From contig NC_088923.1 in assembly GCF_038396675.1 (NCBI RefSeq), positions 1,282,001 to 1,346,000 on the forward strand: 64,000 nucleotides of DNA, given 5' to 3'. Below are positions 1 through 10,944 of the stretch, one piece after another (position 1 is the first letter of the stretch; each line of letters opens with the position of its first letter). The position numbers were made by a program, and so were the translations under genes. The notes beneath the pieces are model-generated. The model searched no databases and was not told the origin of the DNA. It was given only the letters and a program-made list of their open reading frames with translations. The stretch comes from Hydra vulgaris. Its lineage: Eukaryota; Cnidaria; Hydrozoa; Anthoathecata; Hydridae.

Positions 1-675
1 AAAGCGAAGAGAAAAGTAATGTGGAAGATCCAACAGATAGGCCTTTGGCATCATATGTGACTGTTTTAATGGTAAGGGGTATAACATCGTCTTTGAAATG
101 TGTATTTGGACATTTTGCTTCTCATGGTGGCCTTATGAGTAGCCAATTATATTTCACAACATGGGAAGGTGTGAGACAATTAGAATCAATTGGTTTAAAG
201 GTGATGGCTATTGTAGATGATGGTGCATCCCCTAATAGAAAATTTATGCGTCTTCATGCCTGGGATACAAAGGAAAATACCAAAGATGGTGTAATTTACT
301 GGACATGGAACGAGTTTTGTCTTGTAAGTAAATTATTTTGCTTTTACTTTTCTTATTATATTATCACATTTTTCTATTTTATAAATAAAATATTAAATTA
401 ATGGAAAACAAAAAATTTGTTTTATAAATGTTATATTTGTTTTGTAAATTCTATAAATTATAAATTTATTAAATTTGAATTATAAATTGATGGTGAATGT
501 TATTTATTATTGGGAACTAAATCCCTCAAAATAAATTTTTATAGTTTATTTTGGATAATTTTTTTAATTTTTAGACAGAAAGATCTATTTTATTTGCGAT
601 GTACCTCATCTCATAAAAACAACCAGAAACAACTTGGAAAATTCACATGGAATTTCTTTAACTAAAAATCTCATG

Positions 676-1255
676 GTATGTAGTATTTTTTTTAGAAAAC
701 ACATAAAATGTAATAATTTTATAACTATTCTTACGAATTTCATGCATTGAGTACTTGCAATAAAAAAACGTTTCTGCATAAAATACACCATTCTTACTTG
801 AGTGTATTTATATTTTGCACCATTTAATTTATTTATTTAAATTTTAAGGTATAAATGCTAATACCATCATTTATATTATTATTGTAGTTTAATTACGTCA
901 TAAATAAAATTAGGTTACCCTGGTAAACAGGTCACTCTGCTGCTGGTAACCTTTAATCCAGTACATCCTAGTTCATATAGGGCAGGCGAGTCTCCTTGTC
1001 TGAAGCAAAGGTAACTTGCTTAGGAGACAGTAAAACTCTGATATAAAACTCCAAATTAATTGTGGGTAAGGTTAGGAGCAGCTTTTTAACCTTGTAGGGT
1101 AATCTTCCTTGTGGTAGTATCACAATAAAAATACTCAAAAAGGTTAACCGCAAAAAGCCATCCCATTATTATAAATATGGCCTCAACTCCACCATAATAT
1201 CATTTAAATGGCATTATGGAAAACCATCTAAACAACTTTTTTATTTTTTTTTATT
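676..1255. other. intron-like AT-rich gap with a SINE-like repeat
   Basis: No gene seen. The stretch 960-1150 is less AT-rich, with a snap-back segment around 985-1030, and ends in a run resembling the tail (CTTGTGGTAGT) of the SINE inside the MITE at 3546. It may be a diverged SINE. The remainder is simple AT-rich DNA. Confidence 0.3.
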
Positions 1256-1486
1256 TTGTTATTCACCTCCTCAAGGCCGATAAAGCCACTACTGATGAGG
1301 AGGCTACTTAATAGTGGTTATAACTCTCTCTCTCTCAACTCTATAACTCCGAAACACGAACCTTGATGAACAAGGACGCTGCGCGGAGAAACAATTTGAG
1401 CGCGGTACTACAAGGGACGTGGTGGGGATCGAACTCGGAACCTCTCGCTTATGAAGCGAGCGTTTTACCACTACACCACTATCGCA
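1253..1486 (-). repeat. tRNA-derived SINE, copy 1
   Basis: Read on the minus strand it starts with a tRNA-like head: A-box TGGTGTAGTGG, an anticodon arm CTCGC/GCGAG with loop TTCATAA (CAT, Met-like), and B-box GTTCGATCC. An unrelated body follows, ending near ATTTTGTTATTCACC. A second copy with the same ends lies at 35,094-35,324. Pol III promoter boxes plus a shared non-tRNA body define a SINE rather than a tRNA gene. The final CCA-stem pairing is poor, so a functional tRNA is unlikely. Confidence 0.75.
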
Positions 1487-1489
1487 TAA

Positions 1490-1985
1490 ACATACACATG
1501 TAAAAATTTAAGACGCAACTACAAATTTTGTATTTGTGTCTAAAATTTTAAACAGACAAGAATAGGTATCTTTTGATTAAGATTGATATTCTGTTTTATA
1601 ATATATAATGAGAAAAAAAAATTGTATTAAATTTGTATTTGGCTTTTTATTTTAGATTGAAGGTCAGCAGCTTGGCTGGCATCAAATCATCTGTTTTGGC
1701 TTTAAGCTTCCATACCAGGCTCCATGGAGGAGGGCTGGTATGGAGGTAACACAAAATTGTTGTTAGCCATAGATTTAGTTTTAGGACTGTCGTTGTAAGT
1801 AATTTTATAAATACGAGATTACGTATATATAAATTATAAATAGAAGATTTCAAAATGAATTAGGATTCATTGTTTTTTATTTTTTATGATAGATAGGTAG
1901 GTAAATAAGAGCCTTAGAGTTATCCTCTGACATTTATGATTTCCTAAACCCAAAAATAATTTCTGATATAATATAAAAGTATATA
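1490..1985. other. AT-rich gap, no supported gene
   Basis: Position 1655 onward follows a good acceptor (TTTTATTTTAG) and stays open to about 1747 before GTAAC, so it could be an exon, but the translated stretch matches nothing I recognise in the P-element family. The rest is simple AT-rich DNA. Confidence 0.25.
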
Positions 1986-2902
1986 TAGGTGCTAAGTTCA
2001 ACTGTGGCCAATATGTTAGAAGAACAGGGGTTCCAATCAACAAAATCGCAAATCATATTTATTCGAATGATGGATAAGTTTTTTGGTTGTTTAAATGTTT
2101 CAACAATTTATAAACGCTCTCGAAAGTGAGATCTTGATGTTTATAAATCTATAGATGATTCTAGATTTGATGTAAGTTTATTTTTTATCTGAAACATAAA
2201 TACTTAAGTAATGTCAAACTTAATAATGTCACTGTTTAGAGTTCACATAGTTAATCTGTATTTTACTTATAATTTTTTCAGTGGCTCCAGAATACATTTC
2301 TGACATTTCTGATTAATTGGGAAGAACAGTATGAAAACATCCCAAATTTGTCTCAAGCAGAAAAGAACCGATTTTGTTTAAGTAACAAACCCTTGAGGGA
2401 CTTCTTATAACAGGTGAGTAGTGTTTTAGTTGCTCAAATTTAAGTTTATTCAAATGAAGTCTGCAATATTAAAAAGTAAAAATATTTATTAATGAACATT
2501 TTATGCTTATTAAATACTTCATGGCTTGTAATTAAAACCACTAATGAGCTAAAACTTTTTATAATATAAATAGAAGTTTACGAAAACAGTATCACACTTC
2601 TTATTACTAAAATAAAAAAAAATATTAAACTACAAAAGTATTGTATTCCCTACAACTCATGTATTAAATATTTAAATTTGCTAAAATGCAGGGGCACAGA
2701 AAATTACGGTGCAGAAAATTCTGGAACAACAAAACCGATTGGCGCCACTATTATTCTAAATTGTCCTAGATTATTAGTGAGTACCTTATTTTCAAGTACT
2801 TTTTTTTACTTTTGGCGCCCCTTGAAAATTTCCGTCCCAGGAAAAACTATATTTTTGCCCCCCTTTGCCTCCCTCTTTTCGCTCCTGCTAAAAAATTATA
2901 AG

Positions 2903-3847
2903 TAGGGATGCACCGAACATGGTTTTTGGCCGAACACCGGATCTGAACGTTCAACCATGAAAGTTCGGCCGAATACCGAACCGAACACTGAACTATTGCT
3001 ATTCTCAAATATAAACATTGGTTTTCGTCAAAAACATTTTGAACTCAAAGTGAAAACTATATCTTTAAATATTTAAATGTTTGTATTTTTGAAAACATTA
3101 AATAAAGTTTGAAAACATGTGAAGAAACTTGAAATGACTATCGTAAATTTATTGTTGGATGATTGTAGTGTTAAAGAAGATTCAAAAATTTGTATCACAC
3201 AACTTTATAATTTGCGTCACACGTTTATAAAAACATTTTAAAAAATGTATAAAACTACATTTTTTTAAATGTTCTTATTACATTTAAGAAATATAAATAT
3301 GTCAAGAAACGAGTCATATATTCTAGTTATTGGAGTGTCATTATCCACTCGAAGATAAATTTGATGTAATAATGTAGGTATTATAACAGTATTATTAAAA
3401 ACGTCAACTTTTAAATTATTCAGTTTTTGATTAAATATTTAGTAATAATGTAGATAAAATAAATATGCTTAGTATTCGTTTTTCAAATTCGTTGTCGTAA
3501 AAGTAAAGGTCGATTGTTAGTATAGTTAAAGACATTTAAAAGAAGTCGCGGCGCAGTGGTTAGAGCGTTGGACTCGTAATCGTAATAGTTGGTCTCAGTT
3601 GCGGGTTCAAACCACACTTAAAGCCACGTAATCGGTGAAGTTGGAAACGGAGAGCCAACTCAGTAAATGCTATTCTCCTTGTGGTAGTGCTCTGTGACAA
3701 GATTATTAGATAATGTAGTAAACTTTTAAATATATATAGGCCGATGTATGATGATTTGATGTGGATAATTTGCAAATTAAAATTTTTGGAAAATGTTCGG
3801 CCGAACCGAACGTTTGACAGAACAGCCGAACGTTCGGTGCATCCCTA
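2903..3847. mobile_element. non-autonomous hAT-type MITE (945 bp)
   Basis: Starts TAGGGATGCACCGAAC and ends with its reverse complement GTTCGGTGCATCCCTA. Flanking 8-mers are ATTATAAG (2895-2902) and GTTATAAG (3848-3855), a 7/8 match, the target duplication length of hAT elements. Subterminal DNA is rich in TTCGG/CCGAA motifs on both sides. There is no transposase frame. A tRNA-like SINE sits inside at about 3546-3717. The element lies in the intron space of the P-like pseudogene. Confidence 0.85.
3546..3717 (+). repeat. tRNA-derived SINE (Thr-like head) inside the hAT MITE
   Basis: A-box-like TGGTTAGAGCG and B-box GGGTTCAAACC lie at tRNA spacing, with an anticodon-loop-like ACTCGTAAT (CGT). 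The tail carries GTGCTCTGTGACAAGA, which recurs in the SINE at 53,548-53,720, so the two share a 3-prime domain despite different tRNA heads. Confidence 0.65.
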
Positions 3848-4110
3848 GTTATAAGTTTAAACTCATGTTACTTACTTTAAATTTGCAGATAAAAAAAATC
3901 TTAGAAAAGTAATTTTATATGAGTTTTTATATATTTTTTTTCCCTTTAGTGAATTCACTTGGTTTAAATGTTACAGGAGATAACTTAATTTGTGTTTTTG
4001 GATCAAATACAACGGTTCGTAAACATGAATTTCAACCGCTTGATGTTAAAGATATTAGTTTACCTACTAGTAAAAAGCAAAAAAGATTATTTTATCTTTT
4101 ATATTTTTAA

Positions 4111-4480
4111 GTTGTTTAATTATTATAATTTATAGCGTTATCAAAGTAAGTAGTTAGTAAGTATTCGTAAACTTGGTTAACATAAGATTTTAAGCGGTAT
4201 ATTTTTTGGCTTACCCCATCAATTTCCCCCCTCCCCTCCTCCTCGTCTGCTTTCAACTTTTTGAATATTGTTTTTTTCATTCACATTTTTTATTTTGGCT
4301 GCCATAGCCCACTTAATTTCTTTTTTTAGCCTCAGCTTTTGACTTTCAACGCCACTGTACCCCACAATTATTCAGTTTTATATTATTTATACGGCAATCT
4401 TTTCCCTAAAAGCGCCGATGCATTTAGCTCGCCCTGGAAATTTTGTGATGCAAATTTTAAGTCACGGGGTTGACTGCTTT
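4111..4480. other. low-complexity gap
   Basis: Pyrimidine-rich tracts (4,215-4,250) and AT-rich filler. No open frame, RNA gene or repeat end was recognised. Confidence 0.3.
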
Positions 4481-5528
4481 GGGGCTGTTCAAATAATACG
4501 TGACAGTCTTAGGGGGAGGGGGTTTTAGAAAGTGTCACTAAATGTCACATGTGGTAGGGGTGTGTTAGTTCGAGTGTGACGTTACAAAATTTTTTTTTTT
4601 TTATTATATTTAAGCGGAATTATTGCACTTTTAACAAGAAATTTCAAAATCAGAAATGTTTTTTGTATAAAAATAGGCTGGTGATAAGAAAAATTGGACC
4701 AGACCGACGACTAACCTTTGAGAATATTTATTCGACCAGATTACAACCATTCAAATTTAGCATATTTTTATGATTATGATTTATTATTATATGTATGTAT
4801 ACTTCCCGGATTGTACATGCATCAAGTGTACACATTGAGTGTTCATACATGCGTTTACAATTGATGAATGTGCAATCAACCTATGTAAATCAATTTATTT
4901 ACATTCTTTTAATATAAACCCCGATGCATCTATAGCGCAGCAGAGTGATATATGCACATTTGTTAATTGCATATACAGTCTGGGCAAAATGTACATACGT
5001 ACCCGTACTTGTGTTTTGTGTACGTACATATGCTATGTACGTGGACTGCTAAAGCATCAACTAACTTAAATAGGCATAGGAACAGAGAAATATAGATTCA
5101 CCTACAAACTTAACTTAAATAGGGATACCCCCAGTGGTCGTATACTGTATACGATCACTAGGTGTATTTCGATTATCGTGCATCAACTCTATGGCCCATC
5201 GCTGTGAAGGTAATTGATTATTATACAGTTAATATATGATAATCGACATAAATAATACACAATAAATGTACATTCTACCCATGATTCATACCTCAAACAC
5301 AGGTTGAGGTATGCATCAACTGAATGATACAACTGAAACTGTATGGTGTGCATAGATCAATGCATACATTACCTGTATGATACAGCACAAACTGTATAGT
5401 GCAGATGCAGGCACTGCGGCTAATGAGATTTAGGTACACTTTGACGCTTCTATTTATTTAAACATAAATAAAAACTCTAAAAAGTCCAAAAGTCTAAAAA
5501 AAGTGTCACGTATTATTTGAACAGCCCC
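4481..5528. mobile_element. non-autonomous TIR DNA transposon (about 1.05 kb), unclassified
   Basis: The 25 bases at 4481-4505 (starting GGGGCTGTTCAAATAATACG) are the exact reverse complement of 5504-5528. No transposase frame is present. Inside are many copies of GCATCAA/TGTATG-type words (4,815-5,420). Flanks are T-rich (CTTT and TTTT), so a target duplication of 2-4 bp cannot be distinguished from chance. Superfamily left open. Confidence 0.75.
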
Positions 5529-6637
5529 TTTTAAACCAATAAGCCTTAACACTGCCCCCTTAATAGATGGTCTGGATCCGCCAATTAAATGAAAATCTGG
5601 AAATTTCCCCTTTACCCTTACTACATAGTCTGGATCTGTGCCTGGCTTTAAGGCCAAAAGTTAAGTGTTTGGCCTTGGAAGATCTGGCCTTGGCCTTGTT
5701 AACAACTCTACGTCCGGTTAAGGTAAAATTATTAAACAAAGAGGTGGCGTTTTTTAATTTGGCACTTATTAGTATATGGTCCGAGTTGTATAAAACAAGC
5801 TCACGATATTGTTTTATACAACTTAATATTAACAAAATAACATTTTTTACGCTTTTAAAATAATACGAGCTTTATAGTCAGTACGAACAGGGTATTAGAG
5901 CTCTTTTTAACTTATGCGCCGTTTATTTATATTATCAAAAAGTACTCCCTTCCTCTTTTATGTCGTTTTTTGTGTCTGTAAAAACAATAGGCGGACAGGC
6001 CCAATGGTGGACCCCTTGAATTAATTTAGAAAATGGTTCCCAATTTGATAACTTATTTATAACTGTTTTTCAAGTTTTGCAAAGCATAACATGCTGTTAA
6101 AAGCTAAGTTGACGTTGCACACGCATTATTTTGTGACGTAACACGTATGGTTAAGAGGGCCTTTAGTTATTTGTTTTAGAACTGCTTTTAACCTAACAAA
6201 AACTTGAACAAAATTAGCTTTTTTAAAGTTTTGGCATTTGTACAGTAAAGTGTTAGAGCAAATACCACAAAAGCTTGATGACTATTTTTTCATGAAAATT
6301 TGTTGAAGTCTTGATTAAATTTTAGTAAAATTAGGTAAATAAAGCCATGTCTATATTTTAAGTAACTGGAAACCAGTCACACCCGACATAATATTTACAA
6401 AGTAACAACTCAATAGTTGAAATCAATTTTATAGTGCAATACCACAATAATATTTACAAAATGTTATGCAATATTTACTAAATGTTATGCATAATTTAAT
6501 TTCAATATAATAATAATTAATAAAATTGAATATTAAAATTAATATTTGGTTATTAGATTATTATTTGAATATTTAGATTGATTAATCTTCAGTCATTTAT
6601 GATCAAGATTTGAAGCTTTTATTAATAAGTAAACAAA
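5529..6637. other. intergenic, no supported gene
   Basis: Short open frames around 5,560-5,860 overlap on both strands, sit in a low-complexity stretch (repeated GGCCTTGG-type words) and match no family I know. The rest is AT-rich, including the region just after the C2H2 gene stop. Confidence 0.3.
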
Positions 6638-7676
6638 TCATTTCTTGAGATTTTTCATACATAAAGCTTTTCTTAATGCTGGTTCGCATTTTTCATTATC
6701 ATTTTTTCCATTTTTTCTATTAATGCCTCTAATCCAGGATTTCACAAATGATTGTATTCGAATGCTCATCCACTTTCTAAGAATAATATCTTTTAATAAA
6801 GACTTTAAATGTTGAGATTCCATATTTTTTGTAAGAGATTCCCAGTTAAAATCGATTAGAGAACTTGTTTGAAATTTTTTTATTACCACATCTCGAAGAT
6901 CTTCTCCTTTATATTTAATTATTAGATTCAAGTTTAATACTGTGCTTGCAACAATTTCAAGTCTTCTAATAAATATATAGAAATTATCATTAACTAAAAA
7001 AAGCCCACCTCGATTTATTCTAATAGTACAATCACTAGCATAATCTAAAAATGTTTTATTTAACGATTTATTGTCAGATTCAGATTCCCATGACTTAATC
7101 AGGTCTAAGACAGCTTTGCTCAAATTTGTGTTGCTAATATTGGAATATCTTTTTCGCAATGAAAATGGTATAGATTCAGCTACATAGCTCAGAGTTTTCT
7201 CTTCTTCTAATGTTAATTTTAGGTCTAGTTCTTTTTCGTTTACTTTCAATAACACTTGGTTTCTCCAATCAAGAGCAATTTGAAACCAAGTCTTCAACAC
7301 AAATAATCTGAAAGTTCACAAATTAGATCATTTCGCATAGAACGTAATATTTAATTTTTTAAAAAGCTGTGAAAACGTGTACGCTGTTGCTCTCTTAACT
7401 TGCACGTATTTCCTCTTAAACTCAAATTGGAAGAAGTGCTTCAAAAACAGAAGTGCAGAAGTTTTTTCTTTTTTCAGAAGTATTTTCTGTTATACACAAG
7501 GATAACTCAGCTGCATTGTTTCCAGGTGTTTTAAATTCTTTAACTTCAATACCAAAAGCCTCGTCAATTAAAGCTGCTTTTAAATTTTCTTCAAAAAACT
7601 TATTTAAATTTCCACGAAAATCATGTCTAAGTTTAAGTGATACAAATTCTAAAAAAAAATTAAAAAAATTAAATAC

Positions 7677-7773
<97 letters not shown>

Positions 7774-8290
7774 TATCTTCCAACATAATCAAATTTAAAA
7801 TATAATAAAAAATATCAAAACGCATAAATTATATAAAGACTATATATTAAAATTATTGTAGTATACAAACTTTTTATTTTCATTTACCTTTTTCTTTTTT
7901 GACAAATTTGTTATATGATTCATTATTATTTAAACTACCTGAAGAAAAACCTGAATAATTGATTCCTTCAATGTGACATTTCTGCTCGTGCTTTTTGAAA
8001 TTAGATTGTCTAAGATATTTATTTTGACATTTTGGACATATAAATTGATATACCGTAGGCTCTACAGTTTTCTGGTTTGTACTGAACTTATCTTCGGCAA
8101 TCAGTGTAGGAATTGCAGATGGTAAACATTCTAACTCAAATTTTTCTGAAAATAATTCCTCTAATTGTTCAAGATTAAGTTCAATAGCTTCCTTAACAAC
8201 AACTTCAAGTTCGCTATCGATGTTATAAAGTAAAGCAAAATAATCAACTCGGCTTGTTTCAAATTCCACTGCCTTATCAAACGATTGCAT
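6638..8290 (-). CDS. C2H2 zinc-finger protein, three-exon gene
   Basis: Exon 1 runs 8290 to 7888, from an ATG, and holds one C2H2 finger (CPKCQNKYLRQSNFKKHEQK, then CH) near residues 92-113. The donor at 7887 (GTAAAT) leaves phase 1. The acceptor at 7649-7650 opens exon 2 (7648 to about 7440) exactly in phase, reading EFVSLKLRHDFRGNLNKFFE. Exon 3 starts after TTTCAG near 7313 (LKTWFQIALDWRNQ) and ends at the stop near 6638. The exon 2 donor is unresolved: exon 3 needs phase 2, and the best candidate is a non-consensus GT inside exon 2. I do not recognise the domain after the finger (it includes IPFSLRKRYSN); it may be a lineage-specific or transposon-derived DNA-binding protein. Intron 1 carries a (TA)n tract. 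No stop or frameshift in the supported exons, unusual here. Confidence 0.65.
7680..7767. repeat. (TA)n microsatellite in intron 1 of the C2H2 gene
   Basis: About 88 bases of uninterrupted TA. It creates meaningless IYIY frames on either strand. Confidence 0.95.
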
Positions 8291-8362
8291 TTTATTTTAT
8301 ACTTTTAACTTAGATAAGCGAGACAGACGTTATTTTGACGTAAAATCTAATTAAAAAGCGCC

Positions 8363-8386
8363 CACGTGACTCAGCTAACCCACGTG
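8363..8386. promoter_or_regulatory. paired CACGTG E-boxes upstream of the C2H2 gene
   Basis: CACGTG occurs at 8363-8368 and 8381-8386, about 75-95 bp upstream of the ATG at 8290 on the minus strand. The first is CACGTGACT, repeated upstream of the transposase pseudogene at 13,614. E-boxes bind bHLH-ZIP factors (USF, MITF/TFE); use here is inferred. Confidence 0.4.
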
Positions 8387-8572
8387 ATCAAATCTATTGT
8401 TTTGCTATTGTTATTTAGAACAATAGATAGCGCGGATATCTTGGCTTTTAAACAATGGGTTAAACGTCCATCTTTTTATACGTCCTTGGTTATAGTAATA
8501 GTTAATTTTAGTAAAGTAGTAAATGCAATTTTATAACTTGTTTCATTTTTCAGATGACAGTGTTTTGTAAAC

Positions 8573-8638
8573 ACATAACAGTGTGTGACAAAATACATAA
8601 CAGTGTGTGACAAAATATATAACAGTGTGTGACAAAAT
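8573..8638. repeat. 22-bp tandem repeat, three units
   Basis: Units at 8573-8594, 8595-8616 and 8617-8638. The first two are identical (ACATAACAGTGTGTGACAAA then AT); the third differs at one base. Confidence 0.9.
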
Positions 8639-8639
8639 T

Positions 8640-9079
8640 ATTCTAATGAAAAGATAAAAAAAAAAAAATAAAGATGATTAAACAAAATAATCTAATCATC
8701 ATTATTCAGAATTTATTCCAAGATTTTATTGTATAATACCCAAGATTTAATTTTACCTAAAATAAAAGGAAATGATGACACTCACTATTTTGACAGTCTG
8801 GTTTTTACAGACTAAATGTGAAAAAGGAAGAAAATGGCGACAGCCAGGTTCTTTCAGATAAAACATAAAAAAGATAAGATGGTGACATTTAGTATGGAAA
8901 ATATAGGAGATAAAGATTTATAGAGATTATGATTGTCAAAAAAATTTGTGGGAGAAAAGGAGGATACTGAACACAATTTTTAGTCAAAGAAAAGTAATAT
9001 TGGAGTAAATCAAGGAGTGAAGGTACATGGTTAAGGTTGTCAGGAAAACTAGTCACCAAGTTAACAGTTAAAAAGTAAG
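8640..9079. other. intergenic, possible LINE debris
   Basis: No supported gene. It lies directly 3-prime of the LINE endonuclease remnant on the minus strand and may be its decayed continuation, but no reverse transcriptase motif is readable. Confidence 0.25.
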
Positions 9080-9490
9080 AAATTCAGAAATGTAGAAATT
9101 ATAGGCTTAAGTGCCAGCAGAGTTAGTGGCATCAGAACCAAGCCATTTAATGTGATGAGCATTAAGGTCACTGATAACAGCAACATTGGCAGAAGGGTAA
9201 AGAGAGAGGGCGTGGTCAAATTGATCAAAAAATGCATCTAAAAAAATACAGTCTTGCGAAGAAGGTGAATAATAGAGAACAAAGAGAAAAGTAGTAGAGT
9301 GAAGAGGTGCTAAGCCGAAGCACATAAAGAATTATCAAAGAATTTGAGCCTGATATCACAACAAATAGGTGAATTGATGCATGTTTATACCTCCAAGCTA
9401 AGCATGTGACTACTGGAATCTTTGCAAATCAAAATATAGTAACCATCAACAGTGAGATCTGAAAAAGGAACAGCAGAATTTAAATTAGTC
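9080..9490 (-). pseudogene. LINE endonuclease (AP-like) remnant
   Basis: The minus-strand frame 9325-9107 reads LAPLHSTTFLFVLYYSPSSQ and then VISDLNAHHIKWLGS, the GDFNAHH..WLGS block of non-LTR retrotransposon endonucleases, with the GD changed to SD. Upstream frames (about 9480-9340) read DGYYILICKDSSSHMLSLEV, also typical of this domain but in other frames, so at least one frameshift is present. It is distinct from the CR1 family that dominates the window and may be the same family as the decayed RT at 56.6-57.4 kb. Confidence 0.65.
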
Positions 9491-10253
9491 TCACTTTAAG
9501 TGAGATATATACAATATGAAGAATAGCTAAATTTAAATTAGTCTAACTATGAGTAGGCAAGTCTAGTAAAATTGGTGAGGTTAGACTCAAGTGATGGAGG
9601 GTTGCTCACAGACCTAAAATATTTGTAAAAGATATATTATAACAGTTTTTTGGTGGGGAAGATTTCTTGTTAAATATTTTGGGTAACTATTGGCATCAGC
9701 CTTGAATCAACCTCTGAAAGCTTACACAAAGTTCAAAAAACATTACTACCAGCCGGCTTCAGAACCAATAAACTGAGTTTTAGAGCTGTACCCTCATCAG
9801 GAGATAACAGAAAGAGTTGCATAGCTTCAATCAAGGAGGCACAAGCAAAAACCTGTGAGAAGAGTTGAGAAGATCCAGCATTCATCATCCTAGCCAGGAA
9901 ACAAAGTAACAGATTTTTACATCTACGCGAGCCTATTATATGAACTAGGGGTTCAATGGCTAGTTGGCTGAATTTTTCACTTAAAGAAGCAACCTAAACA
10001 TGACCAGCATAAACAACATAAACATAAAAAATATAAGTAACATAATCATAAGAAACATGCATGAATAACACATAAATAACATATAAATAACACATAAATA
10101 ACATATAAATAACACATCAATAACACATAATCAAAAAAAAATATATACGAACAATGAAAACAGAAAAATCGACAACATAAACGTTTCTATTATAAAAATG
10201 AAGACAACAAATAAACACACTTGTATATGTTAGCATTAAATAACTTAAAGTAT
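9491..10253. other. LINE-flank DNA and a short ATAACACATAAAT repeat
   Basis: About 9,690-9,900 read on the minus strand is open in short stretches (for example LSPDEGTALKLSLLVLKPAG) and may be the 5-prime part of the same decayed LINE. At 10,063-10,131 a degenerate tandem repeat of ATAACACATAAAT-like units follows. Confidence 0.3.
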
Positions 10254-10536
10254 AAGTAAACTAATGCTATAAGATTTCAAAACAAAAGAATTATCTTAAT
10301 CCATAGAATAATACATCTTTGTAAAAGATAACAAAAACAGGATTGATTAGACTTACTTTTTTGTCAAAGTTTTTGTGTACTTTGAAAGAGTTCCTTTGAA
10401 AGTAAACTAATGCTATAAGATTTCAAAACAAAAGAATTATCTTAATCCATAGAATAATACATCTTTGTAAAAGATAACAAAAACAGGATTGATTAGACTT
10501 ACTTTTTTGTCAAAGTTTTTGTGTACTTTGAAAGAG
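10254..10536. repeat. 137-bp direct duplication (146-bp period)
   Basis: 10254-10390 is repeated without visible difference at 10400-10536, separated by 9 bases. Identity points to a recent event. The second copy ends 20 bp before the target duplication of the big transposon at 10,557. Confidence 0.9.
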
Positions 10537-10944
10537 TTTTTTTTTCTTGTGGATGCATGTAAGCATAGGTTGTCCCATTCCCGCAAAATTTATGAATTAC
10601 CACTCCAACTTTTAAATTGAGGACTAAAATAAAAATAATATTTACCATGTATTTTGAAAAAATATAAAACTTTAAGGGTTCCCCCCCTTAAAAAAAGTTA
10701 AAAAAACACTTTTTTACCGTCGTTTTTGAGTATTTTTGTTTAAATTGTTAACAAATATATTCCGTAACGACTTCAACTTTTCACACAATAATATTTACTA
10801 TCTTATTTATACTGTATAAAAAATTCAATTTAAAAAAAAATTAATTTAAGGGTCCCCCCAATTAAATAGTAAAGTTGTTTGACGCATTTTAACTTCGGCT
10901 ATTGTAAGAATAAAACAATTAGCATTGTTTAAAAATAAATCAAA

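Larger units (their letters stand above)
1..4110 (+). pseudogene. P-element/THAP9-like transposase, interrupted and broken
   Basis: RNase-H-like transposase of the P-element superfamily (DNA cut-and-paste, nucleus); the start lies upstream of the window. Exon A (about 3-318) encodes the YVTVLMVRGITSSLKCVFGH block and VDDGASPNRKF. Exon B (575-675) encodes DVPHLIKTTRNNLENS, a hallmark of the family. Exon C (1989-2171) encodes LSSTVANMLEEQ and KFFGCLNV. Exon D (2282-2413) begins WLQNTF. A possible last exon (3950-4110) starts NSLGLNVTGDN. Breaks: in-frame TGA at 2127-2129, and a frameshift near 2394, since the family-like EGLLIT reads in another frame. The strong GTAAGT donor at 324 is out of phase with exon B; a GT at 319 restores phase. 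The part expected between exons B and C was not found. A SINE lies in the gap and a hAT MITE between exons D and E. Confidence 0.75.

Noticed and set aside
1380..1486. tRNA-Met gene
   Set aside because: Promoter boxes and an anticodon arm are present, but the acceptor stem does not pair and the same head and body recur at 35.1 kb, so it is a SINE.
5454..5863. Overlapping open frames of 67-98 codons on both strands
   Set aside because: They mirror each other in repetitive GGCCTTGG-type sequence and match no known protein.
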